Assembly (NCBI GenBank): GCA_963377175.1
Contig: CAUJNA010003243.1
Location: 471,001-535,000 of the forward strand
Length of the DNA: 64,000 bases
Direction of reading: 5' to 3'
DNA from: Effrenium voratum
Taxonomy: Eukaryota > Sar > Dinophyceae > Suessiales > Symbiodiniaceae
Made by a program: the position numbers and the translations under genes. Under the pieces are notes generated by a model that did not search any database, was not told the origin of the DNA, and saw nothing but the letters and a program-made list of their open reading frames with translations. Position 1 is the stretch's first letter; the number at the start of each line of letters is the position of its first letter. This document shows, piece after piece, positions 1-10,443 of the stretch.

Positions 1-1232
1 GTGAGCATTGACCTCCCTAACTCTTTAAGTCAAGCAATGTCACACTGCAACGAAATAACTGTGCCGCAGCTGTACCTTTGTTTTCCGGTACGAGGTGACA
101 CGTTGTGCACCAGCATTGCCTCAGCCGAGAAGAGCAAGTGACAAAAGCCATCTTAGGACGCGCAATGGTGCAAGTTCAAAGTGTCAAACATGCTGTGCTA
201 AGGAAGGCACCCAGTCTGATGCATCTCAAGCTGGTAGCACAAATCCGTAGCAATCTGCCCTGAGAGCTGCGCGACAGCAAAACCCAAAGTTGAAAGGCAT
301 CGGATCCGAGTGCTCGGCTTGGATTTGCCGCGGTTGACTGCTGCTTCTTCATCTCTCTGACCCAGCCCCCTTCCTGCAGAGTCAAGCTGAGACACGGTAA
401 GGGGAGGTGAGAGTGAGATGGACACGCAAAGCTCTCCTTCTGGCTGTAAATGTCGATTTCATCTGCGTCGCAGGACACAGTATTCGGCTTCTTTTGCGTA
501 ATTGCCTCAAGTAATCGGAGTATGACAACAGTCTCAAACCAAAACAAACAAAGAACTGCTGCGACCCGCTTAGACACCTTTGACCTGAAACGGATTGCCT
601 ATGATCTCAAGCTCCTCGCCGTCCTTGCAACTCCACAAGTACATGTCTGGCGGTGGGTACCAAGAGCATAGAAGGCACTGTTTTGAGCAAGCACCGGAAC
701 TGTCCATGAACACTGCCAGCGGTCCACTCTGGCTGCAAACGAACTGCAAACTAACATGAGAGCATTGCAATAAAACAACTACCTAGAAACAGCAAGTAGC
801 GAACACTGCTTTTTGGCTTGAGCCACGGCGACACGTATCATGAACAGTTACCACTAGGGTCAAACAGTTTACACATGCTGAAGATGTTATTTTTGGCATG
901 CCCCGCCCCCCGCCCCATAACACAAAATAGATGCCACAAAACTGGTTCTTGTCAGCAGATTCTGGATATGCCATGTTTTGCCCGCCCTGCCCCACAATAT
1001 GCAATCAAAAGGCACGTTTTGTCAACCCACATTGACACCTGTGTGACCTGCACCCCCGCAAATCCACAGAATGTCACACAGCAACTTCGTGTCAGTACCC
1101 GGTCAACACAACATCAACAACGGAATGCGTCAGATTTTACTTTCATTCAAGACTTGCGTTCATGTGAACGCGACCTGATCTCGGCGCCCTATACCCCGCA
1201 GTCTCAACACATTCCACCCTTTTTTCAGGATG
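1..1232. other. No gene recognised
   Basis: Mixed-composition DNA with only short unconvincing reading frames on both strands. I see no domain, RNA gene or repeat. It lies downstream of the NTPase gene that ends at 1233 on the minus strand. Confidence 0.5.
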
Positions 1233-2663
1233 TCAGGCGTCTGGCACTTTGTCCAGCGTTTTTGGAATCTGCACGACCTGTACATACACATTCCGGAACA
1301 CTCTGCCTCTCCCTTGCGCCAATGCCATCAAATTGTTGAACTCTGCACCTGACTTCGGTTTGAATTGCTGCGGGTCTCCTGTCACCCAAAAAGAGAGGGT
1401 GAAATTGTGTTGTCCCTTGCAGCCATCAAAAATGTCACGCAACCTCTGTAAAAATGTCGGTTTGATGCTGTGGTGCGGGGAATTTGTCACAGAGATGCCA
1501 TGGTTGAAGTCAAGCAGGTAGTCGAGGCCTGGATAGAGCTCTGGGCTGCGCAGAAGACGTTTTGCCAGGTCGCCTTTCATGACTTGAAGCCATCTGCGCT
1601 CGAAAGTGTCATCGGAATCGCTCTGCAGCAATTCCAAACCGCCAGGAACTACGAAATCTTTGCCCTTCTTGTGCGTCCAGGAGGCATTTGCTTTTCCTGT
1701 ATTCGTTATTTCCCAGGTCTCCAGCCGCTTGCGACACCAAGATGTGGTTAGCCAAACCCCGACAAAATTTTGCAGCCAACATCGTGATTTTGGGTTGTTT
1801 CCATCCTTCCACAAATTCACAAGCTCGGCATAGTGCTTGCGTGCTAGAAGCCTTCTCACCCCGGCGGAGCACACAGCGACTTCGCAAGAAGTCCCGTCCA
1901 CAGAAAGGTATGTGAAAAGTCTGCTCGGAAGCTTCGTCCCCATGGTGTCCAGATCTCCATGTAAAGCACGTTGCACAGTGGCAAAGTCATTCGCCTCGGA
2001 ATCCTGCTGAGCGATGGCTTTTGCATAGGCATTTTCTGAAGCCAAAAGGATGCGTAGTATGCCCCCAACCAGGCGAAACCTCTCAAGCACTGTGCTCATG
2101 GTGACTGCCGTCGCCAAATTGCCATGGGCCACCTGCAGCTCCTGCTCTCTCCACGCCTCCATGTAGACACACTCTCCACCATCTTTGATGAAGTTGGAGT
2201 AGTGTTCCCTGTCGGGGCTGCAGGCCTTCACCGTCTTGGCACGCAGCTTATATGTGGGGCGCTTCTCCGAGGCGTCCACGAGGTACCAGTTGTTGCTGTT
2301 CTGCAGGTGCTCGCAGTCGCTTGCATCCCACTTGCCAATCGGCAGGCTCTGCGCTTTCCAACGGCGGTCCTTGTTGATGAAGATGAAAACGAAGCCGCCC
2401 TCCCACGCCTCGAAGACGACGGCCTGGGGCTCCTTGATCCAGTCTGGGCGTTCACCCGACACGAGGTGCCACAGGCCCAGCGCCAGGGACCGGCTCTTGC
2501 CGATGCCGGGGATCCCCAGCATGGCCACGCGCTCCGTGCCGTTCTTCATCAGCTCAAAGGTGGCCTTCCAGGCCTGGCGCGTCGTGTTCCGCGTCAGCAG
2601 CTTCCTCCCGCTCAGGTCGTAGGGCCTTGCGGGCAGGCACTCCTTGAGGTCGAAGACCTCCAC
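1233..2663 (-). CDS. RHS/crinkler-like P-loop NTPase
   Basis: A 476-residue reading frame with a clear Walker A motif GIPGIGKS at about residues 50-57. It is preceded by a region of the type VFDLKECLPARPYDL that I associate with retrotransposon-hot-spot/crinkler-like NTPases of dinoflagellates. The downstream half is rich in W, F and R and looks like ordinary coding sequence without a recognised domain. Coding sense continues upstream to about 2790 (residues ending FFLKPY), but an in-frame TGA separates it from this frame, at a point where a tryptophan codon would be natural. A plausible acceptor (gcggcag) lies at the upstream edge of that extra segment. The TGA may therefore be a nonsense mutation in an otherwise intact exon. 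The family is inferred from the P-loop and flanking pattern; the exact role is unknown. Alternative: another STAND-like NTPase. Confidence 0.55.
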   Translation of the reverse strand: MEVFDLKECLPARPYDLSGRKLLTRNTTRQAWKATFELMKNGTERVAMLGIPGIGKSRSLALGLWHLVSGERPDWIKEPQAVVFEAWEGGFVFIFINKDRRWKAQSLPIGKWDASDCEHLQNSNNWYLVDASEKRPTYKLRAKTVKACSPDREHYSNFIKDGGECVYMEAWREQELQVAHGNLATAVTMSTVLERFRLVGGILRILLASENAYAKAIAQQDSEANDFATVQRALHGDLDTMGTKLPSRLFTYLSVDGTSCEVAVCSAGVRRLLARKHYAELVNLWKDGNNPKSRCWLQNFVGVWLTTSWCRKRLETWEITNTGKANASWTHKKGKDFVVPGGLELLQSDSDDTFERRWLQVMKGDLAKRLLRSPELYPGLDYLLDFNHGISVTNSPHHSIKPTFLQRLRDIFDGCKGQHNFTLSFWVTGDPQQFKPKSGAEFNNLMALAQGRGRVFRNVYVQVVQIPKTLDKVPDA

Positions 2664-2999
2664 GCCTCAGTATGGCTTCAGAAAGAAAAGCAAAACTGAT
2701 CCGCCGTCCCCGCGGCCTTCGCCGAGGTCCTTGGGCTCGGCATAGACCAGCTCCTGGATGAACGCCGTGGCATCTGGGTCCTCCTGCCGCGATCACACAC
2801 GAGACGCGAGCCATGACACAACTCAGATTCCAACCGTCCTTGATCCCGCTTGCCTGCACAGCATACGACGGACAAGACCAGAAAAGATGACGCGTGAGCT
2901 GTTCGAGAATCGAGCACTGAAGGGCCATCAACGATAGGAAACAAAAACTAAAACAGCACAATCCAGCATGGACACAAAGCTGGGGATGCGTGTTTGAGC

Positions 3000-4133
3000 T
3001 CAACCATCCGTTCGTGGGGCTCCACACTGAGCCACGTGCGCCAACAATGCAGCCAGCTGAAGTCCAAAAAAATGCGCTGTGCTCTGCAACGCAATCTGGG
3101 GATTTGCTGGTTCAATCCCACCAAAAGCATTTTCAGGCTGCGGGTGGAAATCAAAACCGCGCGCAAGGACCAACCTCTCAGCCGGCCGCGCCTCGGTCTT
3201 GCTTGCCTTTGCCTCCTGCACCTCCTTCTTCGCCTCCTGCCCCTCCTTCTTCGCCTCCTGCACCTCCTTCTTCGCCTCCTGCACCTCCTTCCTCGCCTCC
3301 TGCACCTCCTTCTTTGCCTCCTGCACCTCCTTCTTCGCCTCCTGCACCTCCTCAGCGTTGCCAGTTTGCAGGGCCATTGCCACCTGCTGCTGGGCTGTCG
3401 CCACCTGCTCCTGGGCGCTCTCAACCTGCCGCTGGGCCGTCTCTTGCTGCGCCAGCGCAAGTCCCAGCCGCTGCCGCGCCAGGACAAGGTCCTGCCCGGC
3501 CTGCGCCAGGACAAGGTCCTGCCCAGCCCGACTCACACGCCGTGCAGTGCGCACAAACCGACGGCCTCTTCCAAGCCCTTCAGAACTGGTTTGGCCTGGA
3601 CGGCTACCACGACGTGCGTCACAAAAAATGCCACAACATGTGAATCTCACCCTTTGGCAAAGGAAGCAAACAGCCTTGCCTCTTCCACAAACTCGCGCAG
3701 TTTTTGTTGCAACTCGTCCTTCTTCCCTGAAAGGGTCCACTTCCCTGGATATATATTCTGCGCTTCTCCTGAGCTCAAACCTCTCACCGCTCTTCAAACC
3801 CCGACCCACGTGCTGCTCCAGCGGCGCAAGGCAGCTTTTATCTGGCCCGCCGCGCCGTTGTCCTCCAGCACCCGTTCGGCTTTTGCAATCACCTGAGCGA
3901 GGCCAAGCTGGGACGTCGCTTTCTCTGAAGGCTCGCCGCCTCCTCAAGATCGAGGAAGTCCTGGCAGCCAAAGAGCCCAGCGTTGAAGCCTCCTCATTCA
4001 CATGTTCCCCAGGCCTGGGCACTCTTGTCCTGGCAACGGCAACTGTCCAAACTTGCAAGCTTTGGATTGGAAGGTCCTTTTGCGCAGCTAGGGCACGCAA
4101 GGCGACTCCAGCATGCGAAGGGCGTGGTCTCAC
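3000..4133 (-). CDS. Coiled-coil exon (KKEVQEA heptad repeats)
   Basis: The second half of this frame (about 3050-3560) holds AQxxVE/AQEQVATAQQQ helices followed by seven near-identical copies of a seven-residue unit KKEVQEA, an ideal charged coiled coil. The opposite strand reads as low-complexity Pro/Ser and is a shadow. The first half (3560-4133) has arginine-rich, frame-shadow composition, so the true exon probably begins inside. It lies upstream of, and in the same orientation as, the NTPase at 1233, and could be its 5-prime exon; similar KKEVQEA stretches precede RHS-like NTPases in dinoflagellates (recollection, not checked). Splicing between the two is not proven. Confidence 0.4.
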   Translation of the reverse strand: MRPRPSHAGVALRALAAQKDLPIQSLQVWTVAVARTRVPRPGEHVNEEASTLGSLAARTSSILRRRRAFRESDVPAWPRSGDCKSRTGAGGQRRGGPDKSCLAPLEQHVGRGLKSGERFELRRSAEYISREVDPFREEGRVATKTARVCGRGKAVCFLCQRVRFTCCGIFCDARRGSRPGQTSSEGLGRGRRFVRTARRVSRAGQDLVLAQAGQDLVLARQRLGLALAQQETAQRQVESAQEQVATAQQQVAMALQTGNAEEVQEAKKEVQEAKKEVQEARKEVQEAKKEVQEAKKEGQEAKKEVQEAKASKTEARPAERLVLARGFDFHPQPENAFGGIEPANPQIALQSTAHFFGLQLAALLAHVAQCGAPRTDG

Positions 4134-4838
4134 CTGAACAAGCGAAAATGCGATCTGTTTGGGGCTGTGGGCAATTGTCAGGAAGCGGTTCTAGCACGGC
4201 GGCACAAACAGGAACATCCAAAGTGGGGGGTTTTACGGTCCTTCAGCTGAGCTCCTCCGGCAAAGTCGTGGGCGGCAAATGGGGACTCCTGAAAACCGAA
4301 AATCCATTCGTTTGCAAACGCTGCTCCGGACTTGCCCAAGACCCAGGCCGTGCTCGGCCACCGTAACAAGAGCGCCAGCAGCGCAATCCCGAAGCTGAGG
4401 CATGCGCCTGCCACGGCATACGGCAGACACCGCAATGTCCACAAACCAGCTGGCCTCGGCCTCTCCTCCTGGAACTCGTCGCTGCCATGCCCGTTGCAAG
4501 ACTTAATGGTTCCTCACATCAACTCGATGCGTTCGTAATCATGCCTGAGCACTCGCGGGCAACGGATGAATGTGTCGCTGCTCAGTGTAGGCCTGTTGCA
4601 CTGCTCCTAGCTTGGACCCAAACAACCCTCCAAATCAAAGAGCCCCGCAAATCCCAAAGGCGCGCACTTCTTTTTCACGGGTTGCTTGAAAGCGGCACTG
4701 CCTCCAGGGCACGCGGCGCACCTGCCTCCAGGGCACGCGGTGCACCTGGAGCAGGAGGCAGCATTGTCCCCCCCGTCAGTGCTTCCAAGCAACCCCGGAA
4801 AAAGCAGGGCCAGCTAAGCAGCCGGCCATACCCCCCCT
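4134..4838. other. No gene recognised
   Basis: Short overlapping frames only. There is one small direct duplication around 4690-4745 (CCTCCAGGGCACGCGG, two copies). No domain was recognised. Confidence 0.4.
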
Positions 4839-5513
4839 TCAGAGCGGGGTTGTGCCTGCCAGGGTGAATTTGCACGTTTCACTGGAAACTGTTTTGAGAC
4901 GCATGGTATGCATTCTCGAAACCGATTTGGCATCATCATTGCAGACTCCGGGGATGTGAGAGACATCCAAAAGGATCCCCGTACGTCCTGATAGAAAAGC
5001 TAGGCGCTGGATCACAAAGCAAAGTGGGGCCCGAGAGCAGTAAAGCTTGTTGCTAGCAGACTCAGCGCCTGTATTGTCGCACCAAGCACTCATGCGCACA
5101 GCGAGGCGCGCGCCAGGACAGCCCCTGGCGAGACAAAGTAGCAGGGCCATCTGCCCCAATGCCTCGTAGTATGTGATATCCCGCTGAGCCAACGGCGAAA
5201 AGGCGACCTTGGCAAAAGCGAGGTCAGCGACGTTGAAAATTTCCCTGAACCAGACTTCCTCACCATTGGGCAGGCGCGCAAATCCGCCCATTTTAAAGGA
5301 GTCACCGGCAGCCATGGCATCAGCCGCCGCATTGATGGTAAAGCAAACCGGCTGCTGAAGCGGGTACATCTGAGGCGGGAGAGCTGCCCAAGCGTGCCAA
5401 AACTGCAGGAAAGAACGGCTAGTTGGCAAGAGCCGTCTTTTTGCAGTGGCAGGGTCAGCAACTCGTACCCGGACCGCTTTCACGGTGACAGGGACCTGCT
5501 TCAACGGCCCCAA
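4839..5513 (-). pseudogene. RNase H domain of a DIRS/tyrosine-recombinase-type retroelement
   Basis: A 224-residue frame matching the RNase H that follows reverse transcriptase in DIRS-type elements. A catalytic Asp sits in NAAADAMAAG (residue 65), Glu in ITYYEALGQ (117), Asp in WCDNTGAESASNKL (146), and the signature HIPGVCNDDAKSVSR ends the domain (Asp 193/194). The SSRSPL-like CSRAPL segment also fits. No reverse transcriptase is readable upstream on this strand and no recombinase downstream, so it is a fragment. A matching reverse-transcriptase fragment lies at 51069-51919 but is not contiguous. Confidence 0.6.
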
Positions 5514-6921
5514 CCGAAATGGTCATACCAGGTGGGGTGCGTGCAAAGCGCAAGTCATCATCTAGGCAGTCGCAAAAAGCAACCCAACAGCCAGGACGCT
5601 GAACGCTTCCGGCAGTGAAAGATCTTCATGCAGAGCAAGCTTTTGGCGTGCAAAACCAGATCTTGGAAATTGGATAGTATGGCAAAACAGGGACACATGC
5701 CACGAACTGCAGATAACCAGTACCGCGTGGTGCTGCGGCTACACCCCGAGCCCCAAGAAGCAGTTGCAGGACATGGGTAAAAAGCCGCTGCTTTATGCAT
5801 GGAAGGGCGAACGCTCATCCACGCTGGATGAGCTCACTTCTGCAGAATTGTGCGTGGAGACCCAACACGCCCTCCGGCTGCAACGACTGCGCAAAAATGC
5901 CGAGGAAGGTAAACGCAGCAAGGACCTCTGATGTTGGATTGCCTGTTGAAGAAAAAGCGGAAATGGAAGGTCCAGCCTATCCAAAGAATCGAAGGGCCCA
6001 ACTGCAGCTTCTTCCAGGAGATAGGAATGCAAAAAATGGCGCAAATAGCCAGTACTATGAATGAACACGCCAGAGACGTGTCCGCGAATTTCGAAATCAG
6101 GCCGACAGTCCGGCAAAGGCTCTCACTGGCTTCGGCGAAGCGCGTGCAGCGTGCCCAAGGCAGGACGTGGCAAAGCAGGCAATGGCGTGGAAAGGATTTT
6201 GTGCGGAGTGACTGTTCAGCCAAGGCGTTGTTTAGCGTTGACCAGGCGCAAGAGCGGTTAGCAACAGCAAGCGCTCGGACAGCCGTTTCAGTCGCACCTC
6301 AGCTTCAGGCTTGCCCACTGCAATGACTAGGAGATGAAGTTCGTCGCACGGATCTCAAGGCTTTGCGAGCAGTCCAAGTTGCGCCAGTTGCACCCTGCAA
6401 CACCGCAGCAACATCACGCGAGCTGAAGCTGTACAAGGTGGCAGCTCGCACTTTCGCAGCTTAGCTTGGCTTGGCTGGGCTTTGCGCAAGGATAGGCAGT
6501 TTGCTTGGCACACCGCCTCATTTGTTCGTCGTGTCGTCTGCTTCCTCGGCGCGTTCTGCTGACAATCTTCGGCATCAGAGGCAATATAGCAGCTGGCTGC
6601 TCCTCGCTTCCATCAGCCACTCGAGACCGGAGGCACTCAGCGCCCGATGAGAACGCCTCTTCTTTGGTTGACAGGCTTTTTGCAAACTACTAACAATCAA
6701 TGCTGAACAAAGCAATCAGACAAGACACCGCGCTTCCAACTTCACAGGTGTAACGCTACAGAACGCTATAAATAGAAGAGGGGGGTAGTGTTTTCTTTCT
6801 ATAGTTGCGTAGGGTCACAGTTGGGTTTGCACTCACTGACAGGAACAGCATTTTTTGCCAAAGCTGGAGCAAGCTACATTTACCTGCTCCAAGCAATGGC
6901 GCCCTCTCTCTTTAGAGGGGG
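5514..6921. other. No gene recognised
   Basis: Short frames on both strands without domains; possibly eroded flank of the DIRS-type relic. Confidence 0.4.
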
Positions 6922-7332
6922 TTTCCCAAACGGATTCTATTGCACCTGGGAGGGTTCTGACACTCGTCCGTCCAGGAAACGACCTCGTCCTGCGAAGGGT
7001 TCGAAATCTAAAATGCTGCGCGCAGGCGTGCGGCTGCAACAAAACGACCCCTAGATATGCTTGCAAAATGCCTTGCAGCTGCGCTTCTGCAAGGCAAGCT
7101 AAAAGACCAGGGAAAAAAAGGGGTCCAAGCCAGCCAAACCCAGGCCGGACCCGGCTAGAAGCCAGCCGAGCCAGCCAAGCAGCTGCGTGGCATTTTGCCA
7201 AACCGCATATCTAGGGTCGTTTTGTTGCAGCCACACGCCTGCGCGCAGCATTCTAGATTTCATATCCTTCGCAGGACAAGGTCGTTTTTTGGACGGACGA
7301 GTGTCAGAACCCAATAGAATCCGTTTGGGAAA
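6922..7332. repeat. Fold-back (inverted-repeat) element
   Basis: Two arms of about 145-150 bp (6922-7072 and 7189-7332) are inverted copies of each other around a ~116 bp centre. Each outer end is TTTCCCAAACGG or its complement. Both arms carry an internal block CTGACACTCGTCCGTCCA and CTGCGCGCAGGCGTG. The arms differ at scattered sites and by a few small indels. This is the architecture of a fold-back/MITE-like non-autonomous element; no coding capacity is seen. Confidence 0.7.
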
Positions 7333-7373
7333 GGTGCGATGTTCTACGTGCGCGCTTTCGCGCGGCGCAGTCT

Positions 7374-7450
7374 GCAGCTGTCGCTGCAGCTCGCTGCGCT
7401 GCAGCTCGCTGCGCTGCAGTTCGCTGCGCTGCAGTTCGCTGCGCTGTTCG
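7374..7450. repeat. 15-bp tandem repeat
   Basis: About five copies of a CTGCAG(C/T)TCGCTGCG unit. Confidence 0.8.
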
Positions 7451-7567
7451 CTGTCTGGGCTGTGTCAATATTGATCCAATGTTGTGCTTTCGTTGCTGCG
7501 AGACACTTCAATATTGCCTCAACAATGGCCTGGCATCGAAGCCTCCAGCCTGCCGAGCCGCGCCAAC

Positions 7568-7680
7568 TGTCAAGAGCGCAAGATGACGTCCCGTGGGACG
7601 CTGTTCACCAAGCTTCCAGCTGAATGTACTCAACCACGTGGAAAGGATATACGGCCAAACCGATACAGACTGTTGTAAGG
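7568..7680 (+). repeat. Direct repeat, left copy, flanking fibre copy 1
   Basis: Begins TGTCAAGAG and ends GTTGTAAGG. It matches 9457-9585 with roughly 80 percent identity by eye, including a shared palindromic CGTCCCGTGGGACG core. The pair brackets the fibre pseudogene exactly, like long direct repeats or a recombination boundary. Confidence 0.65.
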
Positions 7681-7689
7681 CACTCTAGC

Positions 7690-9456
7690 CGCCGAGCTCG
7701 CCTCCAGGGGCGCCGTCATTGCCGCCAAGGCGGACGCTAGCGCTCTGGCAGCGTCACCGCCCTTGCAGTAGACGGAAAGATCACCAATGCCCTGCTGCCC
7801 TACGCCACGCTGGCCCAGCTGGCCTAGAGCTGGCCGTGCGGGACGCAACCCTCGCAAGCCTGCAAGCCTCCAAGACCGACGCGAGCCTCCTCGCAACGCA
7901 GCCTTGTCAGCCAGCGAGACGGCTCTCCAGGCAAGCCTCGACGCAATATTGGCAGACCTTGCCGCCCTTCAGTCCGCTGGAGGCGGAGTCAGTAATGCGC
8001 CGCCCTGGACGGGACAAACTACCTGGGAACTTTTACAAGGCAGCAACATCGTCAGAAACCTCCATCTTACCCCGCCTCTTTCGGCAAGCCTGGTGAACAC
8101 CGACAACACCCTGAGCATCGCAGCCGACTGCTATTCCACTGCAGGCACTGACGTGGCCATAACAGCAGCTTTGGCGGCCTACTACAGCTCGACCCAAGTC
8201 GACACCCTGCTCGCCAGCTACCGAACGGCGGCGCTGCAGGACACCGAGACAGCCAGCGCAATCGCCGCGGCGCTGACTGCGTACTACACTTCATCGCAAG
8301 TAGACGCGCTGTTGGTCGACTACCGAACAGGAACGGCGCAGGACACCGAGACGGCAAGCGCCATCGCGGCGGCGCTGACTGCGCACTACACAGCGACCCA
8401 AGTGGACGTGCTGCTCGCAAACTACAGAACGGCGAGCGCACAAGATACCCAAACGCAGGCGGCCATCGCGGGCGCGCTGCTGGCCTACCGGACGGGCCCG
8501 GACCAGGACGTTTTCACGACCAACCAAATCACCTCGGCGCTGGTGGCGTACCGCTCGGCCGCCGACCAGGACACGGAGACCGCCAGCTCAATCGCTGCGG
8601 CCCTGGTACTTCGATGCAGGTTGACTCCCTGCTGGCCGGCAAGCTCGGCCTCGCCGACTCCGCCTCGGCAGCGCCGACGAGATCGTGGCGGCCATCGGGG
8701 GGCAGATCCTCAGCCCCACGGACGTCACCTTGAGCAACTGGGCGATTCGTCCCAGCAGCGGCAGCAACGTGTCCTGGCTACTGACACGGCGGCCCAACCA
8801 GTCAGCCGGCACCGTCGATGTTTACGGCCTCCAGATCCTGGACGCCACCCTTGAGAGCGGCAAGGCCGAGGCCCAGCCGACCGCCTCAGAGGTGCTGCTG
8901 GCGCATAACTTTCTCGACGGAGGGCCTGGGCGAGGTGATTCAGGACTCGGCTATCGCCTTGACACCGGCCAATCTGGTGATGTACGTATCAGCAGCCGAT
9001 GATTACGTAGGCGTCACCGGGAGTTTCCTGGGCACGCCCGCCGCAGGGGTCTGGAGCACGGCTCGCGTCGACTTCGCAGTGCCCCCCAGCAACATCGCCA
9101 AGGTCCACTTTGGCGCCTTCGGCGGGACCATCCCAGGGTTGGTGCAGCAGAACCCCGGCTTCCTGGATCTGTATAGGCTCCAGATCAAGGCCATTGCCTT
9201 CGAGGGCGAAGCCGTCTTGGTAACGGACCTGCTTGGCGACACGCTGGCATTGACCGGCTCGGCCACTCTGGACGGGCACGGCGCAAGGCGACGTGGGCTG
9301 CGACCAGCTGCTCTGCAACGACGTGAACTGCACGGACGTCTTCACGACGGGCGTGGACGCCTCGGGAGCGATCTCGTGCGCAGCGCTCACGGCCAGCGGC
9401 GCCGTGTCCGGAGCCACGCTGACGTCCGCCGGCGCCGTCTCGGGCAGCTCACTGAG
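7690..9456 (+). pseudogene. Virus-type fibre gene, copy 1 (no S74 domain)
   Basis: Coding sense is spread over all three frames: about 7900-8610, then 8690-8900, then 8920-9270, then 9290-9456. It starts with a conserved N-terminal block (WELLQGSNIVRNLHL, DCYSTAGTD), followed by four or five shaft repeats of the type AAYYSSxQVDxLLxxYRTAxxQDTETASAIAA. A head-like block follows (VMYVSAADDYVGVTGSFLGTP, VPPSNIAKVHFGAFGG), then a cysteine block (GCDQLLCNDVNCTDVFTTGVDASG) and a Ser/Thr/Gly beta-helix stretch that is cut off at SGSSLS, where the right direct repeat begins. Compared with copy 5 it lacks the S74 chaperone. At least three frameshifts mark it as decayed. Inferred origin is a viral capsid fibre. 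Confidence 0.7.
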
Positions 9457-9585
9457 TGTCAAGAGACGGCAAGGTGACGTCCCGTGGGACGCTGCGCACC
9501 GAACCCTCCAGCTGTAATACCAACCACGTAGAAAGGTGTATACAGTCAAAGCCGTTATAGCCGAACCCGTGTAAACGTTGTAAGG
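9457..9585 (+). repeat. Direct repeat, right copy, flanking fibre copy 1
   Basis: Partner of 7568-7680; begins TGTCAAGAG and ends GTTGTAAGG, with small indels between the copies. Confidence 0.65.
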
Positions 9586-9707
9586 GAGAAGGAATAATAG
9601 TTACAACAGTGGTCCTGACAAATGCAGCGCAAGCGAAATGTTTTCCGCTCTCAATGCCGATCACGTATGAACGCAGCTACACATAAGATCTTGAACCTCA
9701 ATTGTGT

Positions 9708-9722
9708 CTTGAGCCAAATGGC
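9708..9722 (-). other. Possible relic of the dinoflagellate spliced leader
   Basis: The minus strand reads GCCATTTGGCTCAAG. The established dinoflagellate spliced-leader 3-prime part is GCCATTTTGGCTCAAG, so this is the same string minus one T. Such relics mark genes that re-entered the genome as mRNA. No clear gene follows it on the minus strand, so a chance match is possible. Confidence 0.3.
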
Positions 9723-10214
9723 GATCAATGGAACCTGGTAAGCAACACAAACACGGACCTCAGAACTGCTTCCCAATTTAGGCACGGGGCCAGGAGGGTT
9801 TTCACATCCCCCATTTGGGTCGCATTGTTCATCATGCGGTCCAAACACCACAAAACGTTCCACTGGCCACGGCTTCAGCTACGAAACTGTGTCGCGCACT
9901 CTTTTACTTGCTATCGCTACACCGTTCATTCATTGTGAAACATGCCGGGTTCGATTGATAAAAAGAAACATGCATCCGCAGATCAGCACGCCCCCATACG
10001 CAGGTGTATACAATACACTATTGTCACGTCATTTGACCACCATTGAACATCCCAGCTGCCGCATTTGCGCATCGCGCAGCCGTCATCCATAGGAAATGGG
10101 TTGGCCATAGAAGTTCAACAGAAGCGCCTGCTCGTAAGCAATCTGCATATCACCGGCAAAGAAAATATCGGTGAGCAATCAATGCAAATCATAGCCAATC
10201 CAGATACCATGAAT

Positions 10215-10235
10215 AATATATATATATATATATAA
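10215..10235. repeat. (AT)n microsatellite
   Basis: About ten uninterrupted AT units. Confidence 0.9.
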
Positions 10236-10443
10236 TGAAAAGGAAATCATCCATGAGGTAATAGTTCCATCCATGAATATCCGGAATGTCATAGTCGTCG
10301 GAATATGTAAACGTATACATATCCATTCATCTCGGACGCATGAAATCATATCATGATGTAAAGTCGTTCCATCGCAGCGATGTTGATGAGACGCAAGCAA
10401 CGGATGGGGACTAACCCACATCGTGCCGCAATCAACATCTGCA

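Larger units (their letters stand above)
9586..10443. other. No gene recognised; AT-richer
   Basis: Only short frames. It contains the possible spliced-leader relic at 9708-9722 and an AT microsatellite at 10215-10235. The adjacent unknown gene ends at 10444. Confidence 0.4.
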
